From CBDBKL01 sp965206675 (GTDB lineage: Bacteria; Bdellovibrionota; Bdellovibrionia; Bdellovibrionales; JAKFYE01): a stretch of DNA of 64,000 nucleotides. Below are positions 8,392-17,639 of this stretch, piece after piece; positions within the stretch are counted from its first letter, which is position 1, and every line of letters starts with the position of its first letter. Below the pieces are notes generated by a model that saw only the letters and a program-made list of their open reading frames with translations, was not told the DNA's origin and searched no databases. The stretch is from contig CBDBKL010000008.1 in assembly GCA_965206675.1 (NCBI GenBank), forward strand, positions 372,001 to 436,000, given 5' to 3'. The position numbers and the translations under genes are program-made.

Positions 8392-10848
8392 GTGAGTGAT
8401 ACAAAAACCAAAAAAAAAGAAAATCCCAGTGCCATTGACAAGAAAACATCACCCCCCAGTGATCAACTCCCCCTACTACCACTTAGGGATTTAATTGTCT
8501 TTCCTCATATGATGATGCCCCTCTTTGTGGGTCGTGAAAAAAGTATTCACGCTCTAGAGGAGGCAATGAATAGAGGCTCTTCTATTATTTTGGCCGCCCA
8601 AAAAGACGCCAAAACCAACGACCCCAAACCCAATGAAATTTATGATATCGGAACTCTTAACACAATCATTCAACTTTTGAGACTCCCCGATGGAACCGTC
8701 AAAGTTCTTGTCGAAGGTAAATCAAGAATTAAAATTAAAGAATACATTCAAACAGAAAAATATTTTGAAATCAAAGTTGAAGAACTAAAGGAAATCCCAC
8801 AATATCCTGTCGAAGCCAACGCTATAATGCGTTCTCTTAAATCAACATTTGAAAATTACGTAAAACTCAATAAAAGAATCCCGCCTGAAATACTTATGAA
8901 AATTTCCAGCATCAATCAACCCAGTGAGCTTGCAGATATTGTTGTGGCTCAATTGAATTTAAAGATTGAAGATAAACAAACCATTTTGGAAATATCAGAT
9001 CCAGGAGAGCGGTTAGAAAAACTATTGGCTATGATGACATCTGAAATTGAGATTTTAGAAGTGGAAAAGAAAATCAGAAGCCGCGTAAAAAAACAAATGG
9101 AGCGTTCTCAAAAAGAATATTATTTGAATGAGCAAATGCAGGCCATTCAAAAAGAGTTAGGAGAAAAAGACGACTTTCAGGCAGAAATTCAAGAGTTAGA
9201 AAATCAATTGAAGAAAAAGAAGATGTCTGAAGAGGCACTGACCAAGACACAAAAAGAAATTAAAAAACTAAAAATGATGTCCCCTATGAGTGCTGAAGCA
9301 ACTGTTATCAGAAACTACATAGACTGGATGATATCGTTACCATGGCAGGAATATGATCCTCTTAAAAGCGACTTAGAAAATGCAGAAAAAATCCTCAATA
9401 CAGATCACTACGGGTTAGAAAAGGTTAAAGAGAGAATATTAGAGCATCTCGCTGTACATGCACTGAATGAATCTCTAAAAGGCTCCATTCTCTGTTTAGT
9501 AGGCCCCCCAGGAGTTGGAAAAACCTCATTGGGAAAATCTGTAGCCAGAGCTATGAATCGCAAATTTGTAAGAATATCCCTAGGGGGAGTTAGGGATGAA
9601 GCTGAGATACGAGGTCATCGCAGAACTTATGTTGGCGCAATGCCAGGAAGAATTATTCAATCTATGAAAAAAGCAGATTCTGGGAATCCTCTTATGCTAT
9701 TGGATGAAGTTGACAAAATGAGCACGGACTTTCGCGGTGACCCCTCCTCTGCCTTATTAGAAGTCCTAGATCCTGAACAAAATGTCTCTTTCCAAGATCA
9801 TTACCTAGAAGTCGAATATGATCTCTCCAAGGTTATGTTTATTGCTACAGCAAATAGCTTACACACAATTCCCAAACCTCTGCTTGATCGTATGGAGGTT
9901 ATTCATATCGAGGGTTACACGCTCACTGAAAAATTCAACATAGGTAAACAATATTTACTACCTAAACAAATAAAAAATCATGGACTCAAAGACAAAAAGG
10001 TTTCCTTCACTGACAGTGCTCTACAAACTTTGATAAAAGGTTATACACGTGAGGCGGGTGTCAGAGGGTTAGAGAGAAAAATTTCCACAATCTGTCGAAA
10101 AGTAGCAAGAGAAATTCTCAAGAAAAAAACAACCAAGTCCATTGCTATAACACCAAAAAAGACGAATACCCTTCTGGAGGGTCCTGATTTTAAACAAGAT
10201 AAATTAGAAGACAAAAATGAAATTGGTCTTACCAATGGATTGGCATGGACCGAAGTAGGCGGTGACTTGCTAGCTATTGAAGTTTCTGTTGTCCCAGGAA
10301 AGGGGAAATTCACCCTGACTGGTCAACTTGGAGATGTGATGAAGGAGTCCTGCTCTGCAGCTCTTAGTTATGTGAGATCAAGAGGTCCTCTATTTGGTTT
10401 CGATACAGAATTTTATCAAAGTATAGATGTCCACATTCACGCCCCCGAAGGAGCCATACCCAAAGATGGACCTTCCGCAGGCATAGCTATCATTACGAGT
10501 ATTGTATCTGCCATTACAAAAATTCCTGTAAAACGAACCGTTGCTATGACCGGGGAAGTGACTCTCAGGGGACGAGTTTTAGCTATTGGCGGTTTAAAAG
10601 AAAAAACATTAGCGGCACATCGAGCTGGTATAAAAACTGTTATCATACCCAAAGAAAATGAAAAATCCCTTAAAGACATTCCAAAGGAGATTAGTAAGGA
10701 TTTAAAAATCATTCTTGTAGACCATGTCGATCAAGTTCTGGTTAATTCTCTCGATATTAAAAAGGCATCTGACCTATTTAAAGTACGAGCAGAAAGAGCC
10801 TACGGGATACGAGCGCGTTACACAGGTCACTCACTGCAGCATCATTAA
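8392..10848 (+). CDS. lon: ATP-dependent Lon protease
   Basis: A homo-oligomeric AAA+ serine protease that degrades damaged and regulatory proteins in the cytoplasm. The 818-aa protein starts at GTG with AAGGAG 8 bases upstream. The order is the N-terminal substrate-binding domain (LPLLPLRDLIVFPHMMMPLFVGR near 25-47), a long coiled-coil (KEYYLNEQMQAIQKELGE), Walker A GPPGVGKT at 371-378, Walker B LMLLDEVDKM, and the protease domain with Ser695 (DGPSAG) and Lys738 (GGLKEK). It is slightly longer than E. coli Lon, partly through an insert around residues 585-610. It stands alone, downstream of clpX. Confidence 0.97.
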   Translation: MSDTKTKKKENPSAIDKKTSPPSDQLPLLPLRDLIVFPHMMMPLFVGREKSIHALEEAMNRGSSIILAAQKDAKTNDPKPNEIYDIGTLNTIIQLLRLPDGTVKVLVEGKSRIKIKEYIQTEKYFEIKVEELKEIPQYPVEANAIMRSLKSTFENYVKLNKRIPPEILMKISSINQPSELADIVVAQLNLKIEDKQTILEISDPGERLEKLLAMMTSEIEILEVEKKIRSRVKKQMERSQKEYYLNEQMQAIQKELGEKDDFQAEIQELENQLKKKKMSEEALTKTQKEIKKLKMMSPMSAEATVIRNYIDWMISLPWQEYDPLKSDLENAEKILNTDHYGLEKVKERILEHLAVHALNESLKGSILCLVGPPGVGKTSLGKSVARAMNRKFVRISLGGVRDEAEIRGHRRTYVGAMPGRIIQSMKKADSGNPLMLLDEVDKMSTDFRGDPSSALLEVLDPEQNVSFQDHYLEVEYDLSKVMFIATANSLHTIPKPLLDRMEVIHIEGYTLTEKFNIGKQYLLPKQIKNHGLKDKKVSFTDSALQTLIKGYTREAGVRGLERKISTICRKVAREILKKKTTKSIAITPKKTNTLLEGPDFKQDKLEDKNEIGLTNGLAWTEVGGDLLAIEVSVVPGKGKFTLTGQLGDVMKESCSAALSYVRSRGPLFGFDTEFYQSIDVHIHAPEGAIPKDGPSAGIAIITSIVSAITKIPVKRTVAMTGEVTLRGRVLAIGGLKEKTLAAHRAGIKTVIIPKENEKSLKDIPKEISKDLKIILVDHVDQVLVNSLDIKKASDLFKVRAERAYGIRARYTGHSLQHH

Positions 10849-11083
10849 TCAGTTTGAGCAAATTAACCCGCTTTTTGAGAGATAACACTTTCCAGTAGAA
10901 ACAATGCATCTAAATAGTACACTCCATCAAAACGCATAAAACACCATACGGGTCACTTTACGATTTATCTTCTATCAATAAAAAGCAGAGGAGTTTTTAA
11001 GCAAAAAAGTATGCTTAAAACTTGACCGTTCATTAAGATCCTGTAAGAAATAGGCCTGCAAATCTTCATGGGGGAATTCAGAA

Positions 11084-12205
11084 ATGGAGTATCGCACCAA
11101 GTCCCAAAAAGACACAGCCCTCTCTCTATTAGAATTCAGCGAACTTTATCGAGATCGTTGTGATTTCACCAAAGCTATTGAAAAAGGACAGGAAGCCGCA
11201 GAGCTTTTTCTTGAGGCAAAAGACTTTGATAATTATTTAAAAGTCTTAAATTTACTTTTAAGAATACACGCTGAACGACAGGAATATGATCAGGTTCATA
11301 AAATAAAAGAAAAATTACAGGATCTTGTATTAAAAGAAAAATGTCAGTTGAATGAAAAAACATACTACACCTTGGGAATCTGTGCCGTCTATAAAAAGCA
11401 ACTTGATTTAGGACTCGAATATTTCCAAAAGTCCTTGGCCCTTGCTCTAGAAAGAGACAATAAAAAAGATATCTCTTATGCCATACATGCTACTGCTATC
11501 GTTTATAGCAAACAGGGTCAGTATGAAAGGGCATTACGTGAAATCTATAACCTTGAGATTTTCTTTCAAGCCTTAGATTTAGGCGATTTAAAGTTGGGGG
11601 CAGAGATCTTAAATGGATTCATCCTCTATAAATTAGATCGCTATGAACAAGCTCTTCAAATTTTCTGGAAAGCCTATGAAAGCGTAAAGGTTCAAAAAAA
11701 CTTATTTATGTACTTACATCTACTTTATGGAATGGGAGTCACATATAAGGCCAGTGGTGAAAAAGAAATGGCAGGACTATATCTCAAGCTGGCCAAAAAA
11801 CTAACTGATACCGAGAGCCTAAAAACTCTTGTCCAAGATATTAACGAAGCTCTTAAAGACCTGGGTGTCGTTGGCGAAGGCAATTATGATTTGATTTTCA
11901 ATGCTACAGCAAAGTCTCTATTTGAAAAAAAGAAAGGAAAAATTGATTTCAAAAACCAATTTATTCTCTTAGACTTGTTGCATCTTTTTTTACAAAAACC
12001 AGGCCATGTTTTTTCGAAAAAATCTATTGTGGAACAAATTTGGAATCAGAGTTATGATCCCCCAACACATGATAATAAGATATATGTCACTATTAAAAGG
12101 TTAAGAAAGTTAATAGAAGCAGATTATGATAAACCTAAGTATATTTTTAGGGCAAAGAATGGTTACTATCTTAACAAAACAGCCAAGGTGTACTTAGAAG
12201 CATGA
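11084..12205 (+). CDS. TPR protein with C-terminal OmpR-type winged-helix DNA-binding domain
   Basis: The 373-aa protein has a GGGGGAA ribosome site upstream. Residues 1 to about 240 are TPR-like helix pairs (for example YYTLGICAVYKKQLDLGLEYFQKSLALALE and LHLLYGMGVTYKASGEKEMAGLYLKLAKKL). Residues from about 280 form a trans_reg_C/OmpR-type winged helix: HLFLQKPGHVFSKKSIVEQIW, then DNKIYVTIKRLRKLIE, ending in YIFRAKNGYYL. No receiver or sensor domain is present, so it is an unusual transcription regulator whose input is probably a protein or peptide bound by the TPRs; that is inference. It overlaps or abuts the next gene, suggesting an operon. Confidence 0.8.
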   Translation: MEYRTKSQKDTALSLLEFSELYRDRCDFTKAIEKGQEAAELFLEAKDFDNYLKVLNLLLRIHAERQEYDQVHKIKEKLQDLVLKEKCQLNEKTYYTLGICAVYKKQLDLGLEYFQKSLALALERDNKKDISYAIHATAIVYSKQGQYERALREIYNLEIFFQALDLGDLKLGAEILNGFILYKLDRYEQALQIFWKAYESVKVQKNLFMYLHLLYGMGVTYKASGEKEMAGLYLKLAKKLTDTESLKTLVQDINEALKDLGVVGEGNYDLIFNATAKSLFEKKKGKIDFKNQFILLDLLHLFLQKPGHVFSKKSIVEQIWNQSYDPPTHDNKIYVTIKRLRKLIEADYDKPKYIFRAKNGYYLNKTAKVYLEA

Positions 12206-12216
12206 GGGGACGTACA

Positions 12217-12729
12217 GTGAAACATTTAATACTAATCCTCATATTATTACTCTCTAGCGAGATGGGTTCCGTAAATCCACTTGGCCCCATGTGCTGGAGC
12301 GATTTCAGCGGAGGAGGAGAGCCTTTTCCATTGGGAGACAAGCTGGACTCACTTTGGTCTTTAAATAATAAGTCTTTCTCACACCCCTTGCTTCCAGAAA
12401 CATATTTCCGATTTCAATTAAAAGAAGAACTTCAAAGCACTTCATTTGTTGTTACTCTACATGACGCCCAGACACACTTAGAAATGGGGACAGGAAAAAT
12501 CCTTACTCACAATAATCAAAGTGAAATTGCTTTAGAAATTACAGGACAATCTGTAAGTTTCTTCTTTCATCTCAGAAGTTTTTATCTTGACCATAATACT
12601 CAGGAAGAGGTTCTTGTCTTAAACTTTATGGACCTTTTAGACCCCGTAAACGTCAATTGCCTATCAACCATAAAATTGCAAGAATTTAAACCTCAATCAA
12701 CCGAAGAAATGCTTCCTCCTCGTTCATAA
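12217..12729 (+). CDS. Exported protein of unknown function, 170 aa
   Basis: GTG 12217 is preferred, as AGGGG lies 7 bases upstream and the product then starts with a clean signal peptide (KHLILILILLLSSEMGS). An in-frame ATG at 12202 would add five residues and overlap the previous gene by 4 bp. The mature protein begins PLGPMCWSDFSGGGEPF, has two Cys residues (near the start and in VNCLST), and is beta-rich. It lies between the TPR regulator and the flavoprotein-like gene and is probably cotranscribed with both. No domain was recognised. Confidence 0.65.
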   Translation: MKHLILILILLLSSEMGSVNPLGPMCWSDFSGGGEPFPLGDKLDSLWSLNNKSFSHPLLPETYFRFQLKEELQSTSFVVTLHDAQTHLEMGTGKILTHNNQSEIALEITGQSVSFFFHLRSFYLDHNTQEEVLVLNFMDLLDPVNVNCLSTIKLQEFKPQSTEEMLPPRS

Positions 12730-12748
12730 ATATGAGAATTATATTAGA

Positions 12749-13801
12749 ATGACACAAACCTATGATAATCTTATTATAGGGGCATCTTTAGAGGGAATGC
12801 TCCTTGCCAAGAAGTTCTCTGAGAACAAAGAGTCTGTACTTGTCACAGAAGAAACCAATTTAGTGGGACAATATCAAAGAATAATAAAAACCAAGGAAAA
12901 ACAACTTAAACAATCTTTGCAGATTTTTCCTGATACCCCCAAGCTCCGAGAAACCCTTTCTTTTATTTCGAGCCTTCTTGATAAACCCATTACCTCCAAG
13001 CCAATTTCCGCTGCTCCACACACCTTTCAGCAGGGAGAGTTTTCTAATTTTACAGATTTCATTGATAAAATCCCTAATTGTCATGAAGAAATTGCACCCT
13101 ACCTGACTTCTTCATTCATTGAACTTTCCCCATCTCCGTCAGAGTGGATTGGTTCTTTAAATACAATTCACACACTAACAGGAACTCAAGTCACAAATAT
13201 TGATTTTTCTAAAAACGAAGCCATTTTAAATGGAACTGAGAAGATTTCATTTAAAAAGTGCCTGTTGGCCATCTCCCCGAAAAGAGTGAAATTTAAACTT
13301 CCTCTTGAGACATTAAGTCCCCGCACATTAAAACAATTTAATACATCAAAATATTGGGATCGCATCAGTTTAGATATCTGGCACAAAGAGACTTCATCCC
13401 AAAAACTCACCCCCTTCTTTATACTTTCCGATGATAAAAAGGAAATACTTCCCCACTTGGGACATTTTGAACCTACAGAAACAGGTATAGAGGGAGAGAG
13501 TTCCCATTGGGAATTTTTTGTACCACACCAAGATAGCCGAGCCAGCGAGTTGGGAATGAGAGCTCTCAGAAAACAATTAAAAAGAGTATTTCAAATAGAT
13601 TCCAGCTCTATATTTTTTGAAAAAATCTCACTCTGGCCAGCGACATCCGGCTATATGGGAACAGATTTTGAAACTGGACAGTGGCCAAACATTGAAAATT
13701 TCTTTCTGGCCAGTTGCGTTGCGGCTAATGGTGGAACACTGGAGGCCCAACTCACCTTTATCCAACATATGTCTGAATTATTTTCTACGCACAACTCATA
13801 A
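12749..13801 (+). CDS. Putative FAD/NAD(P)-binding oxidoreductase-like protein, 350 aa
   Basis: The N-terminus YDNLIIGASLEGMLLAKKF resembles a Rossmann beta-alpha-beta dinucleotide fold, but GASLEG departs from the usual GxGxxG. The C-terminus has a segment like those near the flavin in amine-oxidase-type proteins (ENFFLASCVAANGGTLEAQLT). The middle is divergent. The fold assignment is moderate, and substrate and reaction are unknown. It follows the exported gene by 19 bp and precedes rpsB by 207 bp, in the same direction. It may be a degenerate, non-catalytic relative of the family. Confidence 0.5.
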   Translation: MTQTYDNLIIGASLEGMLLAKKFSENKESVLVTEETNLVGQYQRIIKTKEKQLKQSLQIFPDTPKLRETLSFISSLLDKPITSKPISAAPHTFQQGEFSNFTDFIDKIPNCHEEIAPYLTSSFIELSPSPSEWIGSLNTIHTLTGTQVTNIDFSKNEAILNGTEKISFKKCLLAISPKRVKFKLPLETLSPRTLKQFNTSKYWDRISLDIWHKETSSQKLTPFFILSDDKKEILPHLGHFEPTETGIEGESSHWEFFVPHQDSRASELGMRALRKQLKRVFQIDSSSIFFEKISLWPATSGYMGTDFETGQWPNIENFFLASCVAANGGTLEAQLTFIQHMSELFSTHNS

Positions 13802-14008
13802 AAACCCCACTCTTTTGCATATAAAGTGTGATTTTTCCGATTCGATTGCCGTTATTGGGAAAGAGACAATTTCTATTAGACGCTGACAACGTACTATGCT
13901 ACTTAACCTCTTTTACATAAGAAAATAACTCACCCCTTGAAACTCCACTGGTGTCTATTAAAGATTTCTTTTCGAGGGGGCGGCAAAAACCAGAGTAGGA
14001 GGTACAAT

Positions 14009-14956
14009 ATGCCACAAATAACAATGAAGGAAATGTTAGACGCCGGAGTGCACTTCGGACATCAAACGCAGAGGTGGAATCCTAAAATGAAGCCCTATGT
14101 TTTTGGTGTACGTGGTGGTATTCATATTATTGATCTCCAAAAAACAGTACACGCCACTCAAAGAGCCTTAGATTTTGTAAAAAAGAGAGCAGCCCATGGG
14201 GCTAAAATCATTTTTGTGGGAACAAAAAAACAAGCCGTGGGACCCATTCAAGAGGCCGCAAAAAGTTGCGATCAATTCTTTGTAACCAAACGCTGGCTTG
14301 GAGGAACTTTAACAAACTTCTCAACAATAAAAACAAGTATTGATCGACTCCATAAAATTGACTTGATGACAGAAAAAGGAGAACTTGAATATTTCAACAA
14401 AAAAGAACGGGCACGAATTAATAAAGAATATGTCAAACTCAACGAATGCCTTGAGGGTATTAGAAAAATGAAAGATCCCCCTGGCATTATGTTTGTTGTC
14501 GACATTAAGAAAGAACATATTGCTGTTGCAGAAGCAAAACGTCTCGGCATTCCCGTTGTTGCCATTGTCGATACAAATACAGATCCGGAAGATATAGACT
14601 TTCCCATACCTGGAAACGATGATGCCATTCGATCTATTAAGCTTTTCTGTGACCTTGTTAGCACAGCCTACAAAGAGGGTGCCTTAGAGTGGGGTGCTAA
14701 CAAGCACAAATTTGCAGAACAATTGAAAGAGGATAAAGATAAGAAAAAATCAGGAAAAACAGAGAAAGATAAAGATAAAAAGACTGATGAATCACGACCA
14801 TCTGTAGTTAAAGTGACAAACCGTAAATTTGTAGCCGCCGGCACAGCAGAGGAAGTTGAAATTGAGATGGAGTTGGACTCTGAGGAATTAGAAAAGAAAA
14901 CCGAAGACACTACAAAAGAAGATAGCGACGAAACAAAAAAAGAGACCGAAGGTTAA
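14009..14956 (+). CDS. rpsB: 30S ribosomal protein S2 with charged C-terminal extension
   Basis: S2 bridges the head and body of the small ribosomal subunit and helps S1 bind. The ATG at 14009 has AGTAGGAGG upstream; a longer frame to 13937 lacks such a site. Residues 1 to about 228 match S2 (MLDAGVHFGHQTQRWNPKM, FVGTKKQA, KRWLGGTLTNF, VDTNTDPEDIDFPIPGNDD). Residues about 235-315 are an extra tail rich in Lys, Asp and Glu that ends strongly acidic; E. coli S2 is 241 aa. It is the first gene of the rpsB-tsf-pyrH-frr operon. Confidence 0.97.
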   Translation: MPQITMKEMLDAGVHFGHQTQRWNPKMKPYVFGVRGGIHIIDLQKTVHATQRALDFVKKRAAHGAKIIFVGTKKQAVGPIQEAAKSCDQFFVTKRWLGGTLTNFSTIKTSIDRLHKIDLMTEKGELEYFNKKERARINKEYVKLNECLEGIRKMKDPPGIMFVVDIKKEHIAVAEAKRLGIPVVAIVDTNTDPEDIDFPIPGNDDAIRSIKLFCDLVSTAYKEGALEWGANKHKFAEQLKEDKDKKKSGKTEKDKDKKTDESRPSVVKVTNRKFVAAGTAEEVEIEMELDSEELEKKTEDTTKEDSDETKKETEG

Positions 14957-14977
14957 AAAGTTTAGTAGGAGAGAGGT

Positions 14978-15628
14978 ATGTCCGTAACAACAAAAGTTGT
15001 TAAAGAATTGCGCGAAAGAACTGGGGCGGGAATGATGGACTGTAAGAAAGCCCTTACTGAAAGCTCTGGAGACGTAGACAAAGCCATTGAATGGTTAAGA
15101 AAAAAAGGACTAAGTGCTGCGGCTAAAAAAGCTGGCCGCATTGCCGCTGAAGGATTAGTTGCTAGCTACGTTCACGGCGAGGGACGTATTGGTGTTCTTG
15201 TGGAAATCAATTCAGAAACAGACTTTGTCGCAAAAAATGAGCAATTTAAAGATTTTGTAAAAAACATTTCCATGCACATAGCCGCAGCTAATCCTCTATG
15301 TATTCGTGAAGAGGAGTTGGATCCCTCCCTCCTTGAGGAAGAAATCAACATCTTAAAATCTAAAGCTCGAGAAGAGGGAAAAAAAGAAGAATTTCTAGAT
15401 AAAATTGTTTCCGGACAAATTTCTAAATGGAAAGTCGAGCGTGTACTTCTCAATCAAAAGTATATTAAAGATCCAGACGTTACAGTGAGTGACTTACTAA
15501 CACAAACTATAGCTAGTATTGGTGAGAATATCGTTATCCGAAGATTTTCTCGCTTTGAACTCGGAGAAGGAATAGAAAAAAAATCAGAAGATTTTGCAAA
15601 AGAGGTTGCTGAAGCCTCAAAGGTATAA
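14978..15628 (+). CDS. tsf: Elongation factor Ts
   Basis: EF-Ts exchanges GDP for GTP on EF-Tu. The N-terminal UBA-like domain is clear (VVKELRERTGAGMMDCKKAL at 8-27), followed by the EF-Tu contact TDFVAKN near residue 81. At 216 aa it is shorter than the E. coli protein (about 280 aa) and so belongs to the compact form with one core subdomain. TAGGAGAGAGG precedes the ATG. It lies 21 bp after rpsB and 1 bp before pyrH. Confidence 0.96.
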   Translation: MSVTTKVVKELRERTGAGMMDCKKALTESSGDVDKAIEWLRKKGLSAAAKKAGRIAAEGLVASYVHGEGRIGVLVEINSETDFVAKNEQFKDFVKNISMHIAAANPLCIREEELDPSLLEEEINILKSKAREEGKKEEFLDKIVSGQISKWKVERVLLNQKYIKDPDVTVSDLLTQTIASIGENIVIRRFSRFELGEGIEKKSEDFAKEVAEASKV

Positions 15629-15629
15629 A

Positions 15630-16346
15630 ATGTCTATTTATAAACGTATTTTATTAAAAATTAGTGGGGAAGCTCTTACAGGAAATGGTGATCACGGTAT
15701 ACAGCCAGAAGTGATTCAACGAATTGCAAAAGAAGTTGCGGAAATTTCTCATTTAAAATTAGAAATTGGCGTTGTTATTGGAGGTGGCAATATTTTTAGA
15801 GGAGTTGCCGCTTCAACATATGGCATGGATAGAGCTAATTCTGATTACATGGGAATGTTAGCCACATGTATTAACGCCCTTGCCTTACAAGAATCTTTAG
15901 AAAAACTAGGTGTACAAACACGTGTTCAATCTGCCATTGAAATGGCAGAAATTGCAGAGCCCTACATCCGCCGTAGAGCCATAAGACATCTCGAGAAAAA
16001 TCGCTTAGTCATATTTGCGGCTGGCACTGGAAACCCCTATTTTACGACTGATACAGCCGCAGCTCTTAGAGCTATGGAAATTAACGCTGATATTATTTTT
16101 AAGGCGACTAAGGTTGATGGAGTTTTTAATAAAGATCCTGAAAACCATTCGGACGCACAAAAGTATGGAGAATTAAAGTATATAGATGTACTTCAAAAAG
16201 AGTTAAAAATAATGGATTCCACAGCAATTAGTTTATGTATGGAAAATAAACTTCCCATTTTGATCTTTAACTTAAACATCCCTGGTAATATAAAACGTGC
16301 TGTTTTAGGTGAGAAAATAGGTACAATAATTAGGGGAGACAAATAA
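15630..16346 (+). CDS. pyrH: UMP kinase
   Basis: PyrH phosphorylates UMP to UDP for pyrimidine nucleotide synthesis. The ATG at 15630 follows the tsf stop by one base and gives 238 aa, the normal length; the frame extends to 15594, but that part lies inside tsf. The amino-acid-kinase-family motifs are visible: RILLKISGEAL at the start, VIGGGNIFRG near 45-54, and GTGNPYFTTDTAAALRA near 130-146. Its stop overlaps the frr start by one base. Confidence 0.97.
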   Translation: MSIYKRILLKISGEALTGNGDHGIQPEVIQRIAKEVAEISHLKLEIGVVIGGGNIFRGVAASTYGMDRANSDYMGMLATCINALALQESLEKLGVQTRVQSAIEMAEIAEPYIRRRAIRHLEKNRLVIFAAGTGNPYFTTDTAAALRAMEINADIIFKATKVDGVFNKDPENHSDAQKYGELKYIDVLQKELKIMDSTAISLCMENKLPILIFNLNIPGNIKRAVLGEKIGTIIRGDK

Positions 16347-16903
16347 TGAATAATGATATCTATAAAGACACCGAAAAGAGTATGGAAAAATCCATTGCTT
16401 CTTTAAAAAATCAAATTTCAAAAATCCGCACTGGAAAAGCCAATGTGACTATGCTCGATTCCATTCGTATAGACTACTACGGAACGCCATCTCCCCTTAA
16501 TCAAATGGCCGCTATCAGCTGTCCTGATGCAAAATCTTTTCTAATTGTTCCATGGGAGGTTTCAATGCTTAAAGAAATTGAACAAAGTATCATTAAAAGT
16601 GATATCGGAATGACCCCTATAAATGATGGAAAAGTCATCAGACTAAAATTACCTGACCTCACAGAAGAAAGACGAAAAGAGCTTGTAAAAAATGTCAAAA
16701 AACTTATTGAAGACACAAGAGTGTCTGTAAGACTACACCGTCAGGAAGCTAATAGTAAAATTAAACAACTTTTAAAAAACAAAGAAATCTCCGAGGATGA
16801 TAATAAAAATCTTCAAGAAAAAATACAGAAACTGACTGACATATTTATATCTCAAATAGATGAAATTGGCGTAAAAAAAGAGAAGGATATTCTCACAATC
16901 TAA
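16346..16903 (+). CDS. frr: Ribosome recycling factor
   Basis: RRF splits post-termination ribosomes together with EF-G. The 185-aa length matches the family. Landmarks are LKNQISKIRTGKANVTMLD near 18-36, YYGTPSPLNQMAAIS, and the C-terminal helix LTEERRKELVKNVKKLIEDTRVSVRLHRQEAN. The start overlaps the pyrH stop (TAATG), which implies translational coupling. Confidence 0.97.
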   Translation: MNNDIYKDTEKSMEKSIASLKNQISKIRTGKANVTMLDSIRIDYYGTPSPLNQMAAISCPDAKSFLIVPWEVSMLKEIEQSIIKSDIGMTPINDGKVIRLKLPDLTEERRKELVKNVKKLIEDTRVSVRLHRQEANSKIKQLLKNKEISEDDNKNLQEKIQKLTDIFISQIDEIGVKKEKDILTI

Positions 16904-16904
16904 A

Positions 16905-17639
16905 ATGAACACACAACTTCCTCAACATGTGGGCATTATTATGGATGGCAATGGTCGCTGGGCAACCCAGAGAGGACATCATCGTATATGGGGACACATT
17001 AAAGGAAGCAAGGCTGCCAAATGCATTGTTGAAACAGCAGTTAAAATAGGATTAAAAAATCTCACTCTTTTTGCATTTAGCACTGAAAATTGGAAGCGTT
17101 CCGAGGAAGAAATTAATGCCCTCATGAAGCTTCTACTTCACTTCCTAAAAAAAGAAAGAAAAAATCTCATAAAGCAAAATATAAAATTACAATGGATTGG
17201 CTCTCCCTATCCCTTACCCATCAATATACAAAAAGAAATTGATAGTGTTATTGAAGCCTCCAGAGGCAACACAGGCTTAAACCTTATTATTGCATTCAAT
17301 TATGGTTCACGTCAGGAAATCATTGATACTGTAAAGCGAGTAACCAAAGGTGTTCAGGAAAAACAGATAAAAATTGAAGATATAAATGAAGATTTATTTT
17401 CTTCTCACCTCTGGACATCGGGAACCCCTGATCCTGATCTTATTATTCGAACCAGTGAAGAAAATCGCCTGTCCAACTTTCTACTCTGGCAATCCGCTTA
17501 TACAGAGTTTGTTACAGTAAAAACCTTATGGCCCGACTTTACACAAAATGATTTTTTACGCTCATTGAATATATTTAAAACACGAGAACGCCGATTTGGA
17601 CAAGAATCTCAACCTATGGAATTGGAATGCTCACACTAG
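16905..17639 (+). CDS. uppS: Undecaprenyl diphosphate synthase (isoprenyl transferase)
   Basis: UppS condenses isopentenyl diphosphate units onto farnesyl diphosphate to make the C55 carrier lipid for peptidoglycan and surface polysaccharide. The 244-aa protein has the active-site motif IIMDGNGRWA with Asp14, FAFSTENWKR, and the C-terminal PDLIIRTSEENRLSNFLLWQSAYTEF signature region. It starts 2 bp after frr and overlaps cdsA by 13 bp. A source of isopentenyl diphosphate is not encoded in this cluster, since dxr is absent. Confidence 0.96.
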   Translation: MNTQLPQHVGIIMDGNGRWATQRGHHRIWGHIKGSKAAKCIVETAVKIGLKNLTLFAFSTENWKRSEEEINALMKLLLHFLKKERKNLIKQNIKLQWIGSPYPLPINIQKEIDSVIEASRGNTGLNLIIAFNYGSRQEIIDTVKRVTKGVQEKQIKIEDINEDLFSSHLWTSGTPDPDLIIRTSEENRLSNFLLWQSAYTEFVTVKTLWPDFTQNDFLRSLNIFKTRERRFGQESQPMELECSH

